In this document: positions 1 through 7,546 of the stretch, one piece after another | Numbering within the stretch: the first letter of the stretch is position 1 | How the letters are laid out: each line of letters begins with the position of its first letter | Assembly (NCBI GenBank): GCA_903930515.1 | Contig: CAIYYW010000078.1 | Coordinates: 1 to 11,277, forward strand | Origin: an uncultured delta proteobacterium | GTDB lineage: Bacteria > RBG-13-61-14 > DRUE01 | Length of the DNA stretch: 11,277 nucleotides | Direction of reading: 5' to 3' | Notes under the pieces: model-generated | What the model was told of the DNA's origin: nothing | The model's database searches: none | What the model saw: only the letters and a program-made list of their open reading frames with translations | Translations under genes and position numbers: made by a program

Positions 1-302
1 GTCGCGGAGGCCTTGCATTTTTTCCAACCCGCATCATCCAGGTTGCATTTAAAAGTGCAAGGGCCCGCGGTGCATTTAAATTTAAAATTAGCCGTGGTTG
101 TATCTGCGCACAAGGGAGGTCCTGCCGTGATTTTGGTGTTGACACCTTTGGCGTAACTTTCCACCCTGTCAAATCCCGAGATTACAGAGGCCTGATTGCT
201 CTCTTCCGCGCTTCCTGCCTGGCAACCTGCCTGGATAAGGAAAATGGCGCAGAAAAGACCAATGATTGCCATAAAACCAAGTCCCTGCTTAGACCCTTTC
301 AT
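1..302 (-). CDS. Partial exported protein (possible lipoprotein) with Cys-rich Ig-like repeat
   Basis: The frame is open for 100 codons from an ATG at 302-300 to the window edge, so the C-terminus is missing. A strong SD (AAGGGAGG, complement of 311-318) sits 8 bases before the ATG and fixes the start. Residues 1-26 form a signal peptide (Lys-containing n-region, hydrophobic core about 8-23) ending in QAGC with Cys27. This resembles a lipobox, but Gln at -3 is unusual, so lipid anchoring is uncertain. Residues about 70-100 contain FKFKC, then CTFKCNLDD, GW and KKCKAS. This matches the repeat seen in many bacterial surface proteins, where an F.F strand is followed by F.C.LD...W..C.S, an Ig/Fn3-like fold. 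Function is unknown; a surface or periplasmic binding role is inferred. It is transcribed divergently from the large secreted protease, which may indicate a shared extracellular role. Confidence 0.8.
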   Translation of the reverse strand, partial: MKGSKQGLGFMAIIGLFCAIFLIQAGCQAGSAEESNQASVISGFDRVESYAKGVNTKITAGPPLCADTTTANFKFKCTAGPCTFKCNLDDAGWKKCKASA

Positions 303-393
303 TTTAAATTCCTCCCTTTTTAGTCGGTCGTTAAACCCTGGTAAAAACAATTCTCTGCTTTATGGAACTATTCATTCTTTGCCTAATTTTAGG

Positions 394-401
394 AGTATAA
401 T
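394..401. promoter_or_regulatory. Overlapping back-to-back -10-like boxes
   Basis: AGTATAAT at 394-401 reads as TATAAT (396-401) on the plus strand and as TATACT (399-394) on the minus strand. These are perfect and five-of-six matches to the sigma-70 -10 consensus, one facing each divergent gene. No convincing -35 is seen. On the minus strand TTACAT (420-415) lies only 15 bases upstream and matches poorly. The minus-strand box would give a leader of roughly 85 bases for the exported-protein gene; the plus-strand box would give a leader of about 195 bases for the protease. This is a candidate only. Confidence 0.3.
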
Positions 402-556
402 GAACTTTTAAGCAATGTAAATGCGGGTGGGTCGGGGGCACCGAGGGTCCGCGGACAAGGAATTGGCTGGCATCCCGGCTCGGGCTGCTCCGCAGGCATT
501 CACTGGACTCGCGGAATACCTCTCGCAGACTTAAAAGGAATCGCCGAAGACCGGCA

Positions 557-584
557 TTGACTTTGGCTCAATAGAATCTATCTT
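557..584 (+). promoter_or_regulatory. Weak alternative promoter before the protease gene
   Basis: TTGACT (557-562) and TATCTT (579-584) are separated by 16 bases and resemble sigma-70 -35 and -10 boxes. The predicted start of transcription near 591 would fall at the edge of the SD (GAGGGTGG, 592-599), leaving almost no leader. That makes this promoter doubtful despite the good -35. Confidence 0.2.
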
Positions 585-602
585 AAACTTAGAGGGTGGC
601 GA

Positions 603-3600
603 TTGAGAAGGACGGTCATTTCACTGGCGCTGATCTGGTCTATAATGATGGTTGCCCGTCTTGGTTACGCGGGGTTGGATGAGGTTGATCCCGGACCAAA
701 CCCGGATCCATCCGAGCTGGATCAAGACCCTCGGATTTTGCAATTCCAGGGGCGCGAAAAGGTCATCATTGAGTTGAAAGATCCGTCCGTTTCCGATCAT
801 CATTTCCCGATCGTTCTGGGCTTCCTGGAAATACTCCGGGACCTGCGGGATCGGCTCCAGTCCTTAAACCTCCCGGTCAATATCAAAGCCGGTTTGAACC
901 GTTTGCTGGACCTGGCGGAGCAGTTCTGGAAACAGGATGCGGACGGCTGGCTGCGGGGTTCAGGCTTCCGAAAAAGTATGGGGGCGTTCAAGTTTTTCGC
1001 CCGGATCGGTTCCGGCCTGAGAATAATCCCGGACCGGGACCGCGTCTATCTAATGGCAAAATCCGATCAGGCTCTTTTGGAGTTTGACACGGAAACCCAG
1101 GCGCTGCGGGCGAGGAAAAAAATCGCGGCCAGCCATCAGCGATTGCTCAAGGACCTCCGCGGGATTCTCAGGGATGCCGGGTACCGCCCGAAGCAATTCC
1201 ATTTGCGGTTCAAGGCCGAATTTTTCAATGTCAGCAACGGGGTCGCGGTTTCGGTCCCGCGGAAAGCGATCCCGGCGATCCGGAAGCTCGCTTATGTGAA
1301 GCGGGTTGAAAAAGATCTTCCGGCCCATCCCCTGGGAACGGTTCCTCCAAATGTGCATTTTGTAGGCGCGGAGGAGCTCTGGAGTTTTGGTTACACCGGC
1401 AAGGGACATACCATTGCGATCGTGGACACCGGGGTTGAGCTGACCCATATTGATTTGGCGGACAATATGTGGATCAACCAGGCCGAGTTCAAAGGCGCCC
1501 CCTGTTCCGGGTCCACCCTGGACAATGACGGCGATCAATGGATTTCCATCCCGGACCTCAAGGCCATTTATGACAGCCCGACCAAATCCAATTCCTGCGT
1601 GAAAGATTTTGATCAGGACGGTCTCTTCAGCATCTACGACCTGATCAGCCCGGGATATCCGGGCCTGCTCAACCCGCTGCTCAATAATGCGGATGACGAC
1701 GGGAACGGGTATCCGGACGATTTGATCGGCTGGAATTTTTACGGAGGCACTGCGGGAGAGAATGGATATACCAACCCCGCGGACGCCTACGGCCACGGGA
1801 CCCATGTGGCGGGGATCGCCGCGGGCAACGGCGAATTAAAAGGGGTGGCGCCGGAGGCGAGGGTTCTTCCGCTCCGGGTATGCCTGAGAAGTAGTTGCGA
1901 CGAAAGTTATATAATGCAGGCGCTGGATTATGTGGTCAACTCTCCCCATCCCCCTTATGCGGAAGTGATCAACCTGAGCATCGGCAGCGCCACCGACTAT
2001 CAGACCTGCCGGCCCTTCGCGGATTCGGTGAATAACGCCGTGGAAAACGGAAAGGTGATCGTGACGGTTTCCGCCGGGAACAGCGGCTCGCTCTTATACA
2101 CCACCGAATGTCCGGGCAGCGCGGAGCGGGCGCTTACGGTTGGCAACTCCCAGGCGCAAGACAATTCCATCATTGACAAGATATATCCCTCCAGCTCGCG
2201 CGGCCCCACTTTCCCCGATTTCGGGATCAAGCCGGACCTGGTGGCGCCGGGATACAATATCTGCGCGGCCCGGGGCAGCGGGATGGTCGGAAACGGATTA
2301 TGCGACCTGGACGGGAACGGATTGTTCAATCATATAAATCTGACCGGAACTTCCATGTCCTCCCCCCATGTGGCCGCGGGAGCGCTCCTGATCAAACAGA
2401 TGCATCCGGACTGGAATCCCGACCAGGTCAAAGGCTTGCTGATGCAGACCGCAACCGACCTGGGCTATCCTCCCTATACCCAGGGAGCCGGACGGCTGAA
2501 CCTGTCCAATACCCTGGCCGCGCAAGCCGCGGTGTCTCCGCAAAGCCTTAATTTCAAAATTGACCAGCGCGCCCAGAGTCGCTGGAACTCGGAATCCCAG
2601 ACCATTCAAGTGCTCAACCTTTCCGACTCATCCCATATCTATTCAATCCGGCCGTTGGGAAAATTCCCCGTCGGGGTCCTCTACCAGATCCCTGAGAACC
2701 AGGTTGAGATCGCCCCGGGAGATTCCTATCTCTTCCCGGTTTCCATCTCGGTGGACAACCGGATTGTTCCCGACCCACCCTGGCTCAACAAGACCAACTC
2801 CCAGACGCCCCCGATCTACTTTGACCAATTGGCCATCTACGCGGACGAGCAAGGGGTTGCGACCGCGATGACCTATTTTACCAAGACCTGCATGGCCCGA
2901 TACGGCTGCGCGGATTGCGACAATCCCACCCCGACCCTGATCTTCGACCAGGACGGCTTCCAGAGATTTTCCACTGACAGCCCGGTCCCGGGCCTGATCC
3001 CGATCCAGTGCGGGATCCCCTTGAATTTTATGCTCCACGACTGGAGGACGGACGGATTTCAGGCTTATTATGTCCGGGAAAACCTTTCCTCCGATCAGGT
3101 TGCGGACGGAACTTTTTCCCGGTCCGAGGCCGACCATAACCTTTACCAGATCACCCTTTCGGACAAGCTCAACCAGCCGATCCCGGTGGATAATAACCCC
3201 GGCGATTACGGGATCCATGTTTTCGCCTATAAAAAATATTCCCGCTTTGACGAGCGGGTCTTGATCGGCGTGGAGGGACGGCCCACCGGAAGCCTGGGGC
3301 GCGGCAGATTTTATTTCAACCAGGTCAGCTCCAATTTTGAATTCTTCTGGAGCATGGTCACCTATAAAAACGGAAGGTATTACGCCTTCAACGATTACCA
3401 GGGACAAGGCATCTCCTCCCCGATTACTTTTGCCAATGGCAGCGCCGATTTCCGGCATCCCCGCCTGACCGCCAAGGCGGATTTCGGATCTTACGCGATG
3501 AAATCGTTTTATGGGAGTCTGCCCGAGGTGGTCCTGCCATCCCCCGGCCCGAGCGACGACCTGCTTTATTTTTTGCCGATGAAAAGCCCCGCGGACCGGC

Positions 3601-5387
3601 CCTTCAATATTAGTCTTAACTTCAAACTCCGTCCTCCCGGCTCCGGGAGTTATGATTACACCACCGGCAATATCCGGACCAGCGCGGCCGGCGCGGAGCT
3701 GGAAATTTACAAGTCGCAAGAAGAATCCCGCTATGCCTATCCCAAGACTTACCTGGAGCCGATCCTGAAATATCCGCGCGATGAAATCACCCTGGTCAAA
3801 GGGCCGCCGATCTTTACCGGGATCGCCTTCGCCAATGGATCGCCGGGTTCTAATTTAGGCGTGTATGTGATCCCGCACAAATACTATCAGCGGGAGGCGA
3901 TCATCAAATATTACAACTGGATTTATTCCCCCATCTTCATCCTGCAAAGCGGCGATTTCCAGAATACCAGCCTGTCCGTGACCGCGACCGATGCCACCGG
4001 CAATCAATCCTCATCCAGCATTAACAACCTATCCCTGTTTGAACAGCGCGCGGCCCAGGCGGCATACGGAAAAACCACGGCCCGGATCAACGCCCCGGCT
4101 TACAGCATCCAGGGAATGACCGGGAACGCTTACGCGGAAGTCACCTTCAGCCCCCCGGCTTCAGATTTGAGAGCGCCCTATATTGATAAGATGACGCTGG
4201 TCTCGGACCGGCGGATCACCGATACTTTCCGGCCCAACACCGAAAACCGGATCCTGCTTAAGGTATCCGACACCCTCTACAACGAGACCCCGGCCAAGCC
4301 CGAGCCGCGGGTCCGGATTTATTACCGGCCCTTCAGCGCCAATTACGAGTATCTCTGGCAGGAACTGCCCCAGGAAGGGTATCAGGATTGGAAGAACGCG
4401 GTCCGGTTCCAGGAACAATTTTCCGGGCTGACTTATGTTTCGCTCAAGGTGACGGCCTGGGATCAGGAGGAAAACTATCAAGGACCGCAGGGGAATGTCC
4501 TGGAGTATGTGATGGAGCCGGCCTTCCTTTACGATCCCGCTCCGGCCGGCTGCTCCGCGGTCCCGCCCCTGCCCGGCCTGTTCTATCCCGCGGATGTCAA
4601 CGGAGACGGCTTTGCCCGGAATTCTCCCGAGGCCGACTATCTGGATAAAATTTTGCGGGGGATTGCGGATCCGTCCGATCTGGATTTCAGCTGTCCCCTC
4701 CCGGTGAATGATCCAGTATCCATTCTGGAATTAAACGGCAACGGAAATTTTGATGCCGAGGATTTGGATCTGTTGCAAGGCCTGATCAAGGGCTCGGGCC
4801 GGCTTCCCCCTCCGCAACTGGAAATAGAGCAGGCTCCGGATTTGAACCGCTCAACCAGTGCCTCGGGAACGGTTGAAATCAGAACCCTCACCGAATATGG
4901 ATTTGACCGAGGCGGCATCGGCGTGGAATACCGGATGGTTTCAGACCCGGCCGGGTGCCTCTCCTTGCAGGGAAGGAATCCGCATCCAGACTGGAAAGGC
5001 GCCCGGGACCAATACCTCACCGTGTCCGGAAATGGCTCCTCGGTTTTTGAAATCAGCGGCCCGGACGGAATTTCCGCAGTCACCGCCTCGGTGAATACCT
5101 CGGTTTGCCCGGCCCCGACTCAAGTAGAGATTTCCGCCTGTGTGCCGGATGAAAGTGAAATGGTGGAATACTGCAATTGCAGCGACCCTCTAACCTGGCC
5201 GATCTGCCTGTGCGCCGATCCGGGCCGAACTTTGCCCGGCGGATGCGTCTGCGAGGATCAAAACACCTGGGCCAATTGCCATTCGGATTCAATGCCCGCC
5301 AATTGCTCCTTTGATTCCCCTTATTTATTCCAGGATAAGCTCTCCCAAAAAATATGCGCCGACCCGATCTTGATTGAGATCCAATAA
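603..5387 (+). CDS. Large secreted subtilisin-like (S8) serine protease with dockerin-like calcium loops
   Basis: This is a secreted endopeptidase of 1594 residues, far longer than the roughly 300-400-residue core subtilases. The TTG start is supported by an SD (GAGGGTGG, 592-599) and by a signal peptide (residues 1 to about 23, RR then a hydrophobic stretch ending GYA) that a later ATG at residue 15 or 16 would destroy. Residues about 50-245 look like an I9-type inhibitory propeptide split by a helical insert. The catalytic domain (about 255-645) keeps Asp275 (IVDTG), His398 (GHGTHVAG), oxyanion Asn493 (AGNSG) and Ser584 (GTSMSSP), so it should be active. Two perfect 12-residue EF-type loops (307-318, 335-346) and a DDDGNGY loop (364-370) lie between Asp275 and His398, and another DLDGNG (568-573) precedes Ser584. 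Residues about 645-1320 are probably beta-rich, Fn3-like modules. A dockerin-like pair (1331-1345, 1376-1387) and a Cys-rich tail (1513-1594, ten Cys) follow. No PEP-CTERM, LPXTG or other sorting signal is visible at the C-terminus. Its natural substrate is unknown. Confidence 0.93.
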   Translation: MRRTVISLALIWSIMMVARLGYAGLDEVDPGPNPDPSELDQDPRILQFQGREKVIIELKDPSVSDHHFPIVLGFLEILRDLRDRLQSLNLPVNIKAGLNRLLDLAEQFWKQDADGWLRGSGFRKSMGAFKFFARIGSGLRIIPDRDRVYLMAKSDQALLEFDTETQALRARKKIAASHQRLLKDLRGILRDAGYRPKQFHLRFKAEFFNVSNGVAVSVPRKAIPAIRKLAYVKRVEKDLPAHPLGTVPPNVHFVGAEELWSFGYTGKGHTIAIVDTGVELTHIDLADNMWINQAEFKGAPCSGSTLDNDGDQWISIPDLKAIYDSPTKSNSCVKDFDQDGLFSIYDLISPGYPGLLNPLLNNADDDGNGYPDDLIGWNFYGGTAGENGYTNPADAYGHGTHVAGIAAGNGELKGVAPEARVLPLRVCLRSSCDESYIMQALDYVVNSPHPPYAEVINLSIGSATDYQTCRPFADSVNNAVENGKVIVTVSAGNSGSLLYTTECPGSAERALTVGNSQAQDNSIIDKIYPSSSRGPTFPDFGIKPDLVAPGYNICAARGSGMVGNGLCDLDGNGLFNHINLTGTSMSSPHVAAGALLIKQMHPDWNPDQVKGLLMQTATDLGYPPYTQGAGRLNLSNTLAAQAAVSPQSLNFKIDQRAQSRWNSESQTIQVLNLSDSSHIYSIRPLGKFPVGVLYQIPENQVEIAPGDSYLFPVSISVDNRIVPDPPWLNKTNSQTPPIYFDQLAIYADEQGVATAMTYFTKTCMARYGCADCDNPTPTLIFDQDGFQRFSTDSPVPGLIPIQCGIPLNFMLHDWRTDGFQAYYVRENLSSDQVADGTFSRSEADHNLYQITLSDKLNQPIPVDNNPGDYGIHVFAYKKYSRFDERVLIGVEGRPTGSLGRGRFYFNQVSSNFEFFWSMVTYKNGRYYAFNDYQGQGISSPITFANGSADFRHPRLTAKADFGSYAMKSFYGSLPEVVLPSPGPSDDLLYFLPMKSPADRPFNISLNFKLRPPGSGSYDYTTGNIRTSAAGAELEIYKSQEESRYAYPKTYLEPILKYPRDEITLVKGPPIFTGIAFANGSPGSNLGVYVIPHKYYQREAIIKYYNWIYSPIFILQSGDFQNTSLSVTATDATGNQSSSSINNLSLFEQRAAQAAYGKTTARINAPAYSIQGMTGNAYAEVTFSPPASDLRAPYIDKMTLVSDRRITDTFRPNTENRILLKVSDTLYNETPAKPEPRVRIYYRPFSANYEYLWQELPQEGYQDWKNAVRFQEQFSGLTYVSLKVTAWDQEENYQGPQGNVLEYVMEPAFLYDPAPAGCSAVPPLPGLFYPADVNGDGFARNSPEADYLDKILRGIADPSDLDFSCPLPVNDPVSILELNGNGNFDAEDLDLLQGLIKGSGRLPPPQLEIEQAPDLNRSTSASGTVEIRTLTEYGFDRGGIGVEYRMVSDPAGCLSLQGRNPHPDWKGARDQYLTVSGNGSSVFEISGPDGISAVTASVNTSVCPAPTQVEISACVPDESEMVEYCNCSDPLTWPICLCADPGRTLPGGCVCEDQNTWANCHSDSMPANCSFDSPYLFQDKLSQKICADPILIEIQ

Positions 5388-5401
5388 GGTCGGGGTCGGA
5401 T

Positions 5402-5421
5402 GGCCCTTGCGGTCAAGGGTC
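5402..5421 (+). terminator. Stem-loop after the protease gene, possible terminator
   Basis: GGCCCTTG (5402-5409) pairs with CAAGGGTC (5414-5421) around a CGGT loop: eight pairs, one of them G-U. It lies 15 bases after the protease stop codon. No T-run follows, so it is not a classical intrinsic terminator; it could protect the 3' end or act with another termination factor. Confidence 0.35.
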
Positions 5422-5439
5422 CTGGACCGTTGGAAAGGC

Positions 5440-5467
5440 TTTAAATCCGGCCGAATTTGGATATACT
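5440..5467 (+). promoter_or_regulatory. Candidate promoter of the 2-oxoacid oxidoreductase operon
   Basis: TTTAAA (5440-5445) and TATACT (5462-5467) are spaced by 16 bases, matching the sigma-70 consensus at four and five of six positions. Transcription would begin near 5474, only about six bases before the TTG start at 5480. That predicts an almost leaderless first gene, which fits the absence of an SD there. Confidence 0.4.
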
Positions 5468-5479
5468 AATAAGTTACGG

Positions 5480-5698
5480 TTGAAGGTAAAAGGCAAAATA
5501 AAGATTGACCAGGAATATTGCAAGTCCTGCGGGTTTTGCATTGTGCATTGCCCGAAGCAGGTGATCGTCCTGGCCAGGATTTACAACCTGGCCGGGTACT
5601 ATCCCGCGGAGGTCGCGAATGATGACTGCACCGGATGCGGGGTTTGCGGGCTGGTCTGTCCGGAAGCCTGCATAGAGGTTTACCTTGAGCAGCCTTAA
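5480..5698 (+). CDS. korD: 2-oxoacid:ferredoxin oxidoreductase, delta (2x[4Fe-4S] ferredoxin) subunit
   Basis: This 72-residue bacterial-type ferredoxin subunit carries electrons from the catalytic subunits to free ferredoxin. Two full C-x2-C-x2-C-x3-C-P motifs are present: Cys14, 17, 20, 24 and Cys50, 53, 56, 60, enough for two [4Fe-4S] clusters. An extra Cys64 is outside the motif. The start is a TTG with no clear SD; I keep it because it gives a normal N-terminus (MKVKGKIKID) and the upstream -10 box suggests a near-leaderless message. Its stop overlaps the next gene by 14 bases, and this order (delta first) is common for this enzyme class. The name porD or vorD would be equally fair until the substrate is known. 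Confidence 0.88.
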   Translation: MKVKGKIKIDQEYCKSCGFCIVHCPKQVIVLARIYNLAGYYPAEVANDDCTGCGVCGLVCPEACIEVYLEQP

Positions 5699-6770
5699 GA
5701 AAGACCAGGTCCTTTTGAGCGGGAACCACGCGATGGCCGAGGCCGCGATCCGGGCCGGGTGCCGATTTTATTTCGGCTATCCGATCACGCCCCAGAACGA
5801 GGTTGCGGAATATATGAGTGAGCATATGCCGGAGGCGGGCGGCACTTTTATCCAGGCCGAGAGCGAGATCGCGAGCATCTATATGGTTCTGGGCGCGTCC
5901 GTGACCGGGGCGCGGGCGATGACCAGTTCATCCAGTCCCGGGATCAGCCTGAAGCAGGAAGGGATCAGTTTTCTGGCCGGGCAGGAGCTTCCCGCGGTGA
6001 TTTTGAATGTGATGCGGGGCGGTCCGGGCTTGGGGAACATTGCCGGGTGCCAGGGCGATTATTTTCAGGCCACCCGCGGGGGCGGGCACGGCGATTACAA
6101 GACCATTGTCCTGGCGCCGGGCTCGGTCCAGGAACTGGTGGACCTGACCGGGGTCGCGTTTGAACTGGCGGATAAATACCGGAACCCGGTAATGATTTTG
6201 GCGGACGGATTGATCGGCCAGATGCGGGAGCCGGTGGTATTGCCGGAGCCGGTCAAACATCTTCCGGAAAAGGACTGGGCCTTGCGCGGGGCCAAGGGGA
6301 GACCGAGCCGGTTCAGCCGGTCGTTGATATTGAATGTGAGAAGGATGGAGGAGCACAATTGGAAGTTGCAGCGGAAATTCCGGGAGATCGAGGCGAACGA
6401 GATCAGATTTGAGCAATACCTGCTGGAGGACGCGAAGCTGGTAGTGGTGGCTTTCGGGAGCGCGGCTCGGGTGGCCAAGGGGGCGGTCAAGAGGTTGCGC
6501 AAGGAAGGCCTGAAGGTCGGGCTGTTCCGGCCGATCACGCTCTGGCCGTTTCCGCACAAGAAAATCCGGGAGCTTGCGAACGAATGCAGCGAGTTTTTGG
6601 TTTACGAGTTGAACGCGGGGCAGATGCTGGAGGATGTGAAGCTGGCGCTTTCCGGCAGCGCGGAGGTGTTCTTTTACGGCCGTCCGGGCGGGGTGATCCC
6701 GACCCCGATGGATGTTGCCAAGATCATCGGCAGCCGTTACTATCAGAGGATTAAGCGGAAAGCGAAATGA
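5685..6770 (+). CDS. korA: 2-oxoacid:ferredoxin oxidoreductase, alpha subunit (KorA/VorB type)
   Basis: This 361-residue alpha subunit contributes the TPP-pyrimidine-binding domain and a C-terminal transketolase-like domain to a CoA-acylating 2-oxoacid oxidoreductase. The N-terminal domain (about 8-185) has GYPITPQ (31-37), the conserved acidic AESE (58-61) and SSSSPGISLKQEG (81-93). The C-terminal domain (about 250-350) has the VVVAFGSAAR strand-turn and a FRPITLWPFP loop (281-290). The sequence resembles proteins often named VorB (3-methyl-2-oxobutanoate dehydrogenase), but this family also includes 2-oxoglutarate enzymes, so substrate is unresolved. The TTG start is backed by AGAGG (5674-5678) six bases upstream and overlaps the delta gene by 14 bases. 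It overlaps the beta gene as ATGA (6767-6770), so translation is probably coupled. Confidence 0.92.
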   Translation: MSSLKKDQVLLSGNHAMAEAAIRAGCRFYFGYPITPQNEVAEYMSEHMPEAGGTFIQAESEIASIYMVLGASVTGARAMTSSSSPGISLKQEGISFLAGQELPAVILNVMRGGPGLGNIAGCQGDYFQATRGGGHGDYKTIVLAPGSVQELVDLTGVAFELADKYRNPVMILADGLIGQMREPVVLPEPVKHLPEKDWALRGAKGRPSRFSRSLILNVRRMEEHNWKLQRKFREIEANEIRFEQYLLEDAKLVVVAFGSAARVAKGAVKRLRKEGLKVGLFRPITLWPFPHKKIRELANECSEFLVYELNAGQMLEDVKLALSGSAEVFFYGRPGGVIPTPMDVAKIIGSRYYQRIKRKAK

Positions 6771-7546
6771 AGAAGATCTACGGAAGACCGAAATATCTTA
6801 AGCCCCGCAAGTTCCATTATTGCGCGGGCTGCGGTCATTCTTTGGTGCATAAGATGTTGATGGAGCTGGTGGACGAGCTGGATATCGCGGACCGGGTGAT
6901 CGGGGTGGCCCCGGCCGGATGCGCGGTTCTGGCGTATGATTATATGGACATAGACATTGTGGAATCCGCGCACGGGAGAGGCCCGGCGGTGGCCACCGGG
7001 ATCAAGCGGTCGGTTCCGAACTTGGTGGTGATCAACTACCAGGGCGACGGGGACCTGGCCGCGATCGGCACTGCGGAAAGCATCCACGCGGCGAGCCGGG
7101 GCGAGCAGATTATGACCGTCTTCATCAATAACGGCATTTACGGGATGACCGGCGGGCAGATGGCTCCGACCACTCTGGAAGGAATGCGGGCGACCACGGC
7201 TCCCAAGGGGAGAGACCCTCGGCGGGAAGGATATCCGTTGGACCTGAGTTCACTGTTGGCGCAGATTCCCGGAGTGGTTTACGCGGAGCGGGTTTCGGTC
7301 AGCACCCCGAGAGGGATCCGGCAGACCAAGAAGGCCCTGGAGGCCGGGCTTCGGTGTCAGTTGGACGGAGAACCGGGTCTGGCTTTGATTGAAGTGCTTT
7401 CAATGTGTCCGACCAACTGGAAAATGAGTCCGCTGGATTCGTGCAAATGGATGGACGAGGTGATGAGCAAGAAATTCCAGGTCAAGGTCCTGGTGGACCG
7501 GAGGACCAAGGCGATTAAAAAGGCGGCTTCAGGAAATGTTGATTAA
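6767..7546 (+). CDS. korB: 2-oxoacid:ferredoxin oxidoreductase, beta (TPP-binding) subunit
   Basis: This 259-residue beta subunit binds the diphosphate end of thiamine diphosphate. The N-terminal CAGCGH (residues 19-24) is the conserved CxxCGH of this family. The TPP/Mg motif is GDGD (93-96) with NN at 121-122, followed by GIYGMTGGQMAPTT. Another Cys (residue 52, PAGC) and a late SMCPTNW segment are also typical of the 2-oxoglutarate/branched-chain beta subunits. With the alpha chain it forms the active site. The ATG lies in the alpha stop overlap (ATGA), and the end overlaps the gamma gene by 11 bases. Length is normal for subunits that do not carry their own cluster domain. Confidence 0.93.
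   Translation: MKKIYGRPKYLKPRKFHYCAGCGHSLVHKMLMELVDELDIADRVIGVAPAGCAVLAYDYMDIDIVESAHGRGPAVATGIKRSVPNLVVINYQGDGDLAAIGTAESIHAASRGEQIMTVFINNGIYGMTGGQMAPTTLEGMRATTAPKGRDPRREGYPLDLSSLLAQIPGVVYAERVSVSTPRGIRQTKKALEAGLRCQLDGEPGLALIEVLSMCPTNWKMSPLDSCKWMDEVMSKKFQVKVLVDRRTKAIKKAASGNVD

Larger units (their letters stand above)
303..602. other. Divergent intergenic region between exported protein and protease genes
   Basis: This is a 300-base spacer between two divergent genes. The part nearest the left gene (303-420) is AT-rich and holds the SD of that gene and candidate -10 boxes. The part from about 421 to 530 is clearly GC-rich and has several short inverted repeats. The last 60 bases hold a TTGACT hexamer and the SD of the protease gene. 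No RNA family was recognised. A 37-codon frame at 421-534 lacks an SD and was not called. Confidence 0.6.

Noticed and set aside
196-411. 71-codon plus-strand frame
   Set aside because: It is antisense to the left-edge exported-protein gene, which has a strong SD, a signal peptide and a recognisable Cys repeat.
421-534. 37-codon plus-strand frame starting ATG, in the divergent spacer
   Set aside because: There is no SD and no recognisable product, and the frame lies over a set of inverted repeats; chance is more likely.
1050-1805. 251-codon minus-strand frame opposite the protease
   Set aside because: It is a GC-rich shadow of the protease frame, which holds the catalytic Asp and His motifs in this stretch.
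2643-3719. 358-codon minus-strand frame opposite the protease
   Set aside because: It has no SD or known motif, and the plus-strand reading is continuous through the whole region; long antisense frames are common at this base composition.
5928-6559. Two long minus-strand frames (209 and 154 codons) opposite the alpha subunit
   Set aside because: Both are shadows of the well-conserved oxidoreductase alpha gene.
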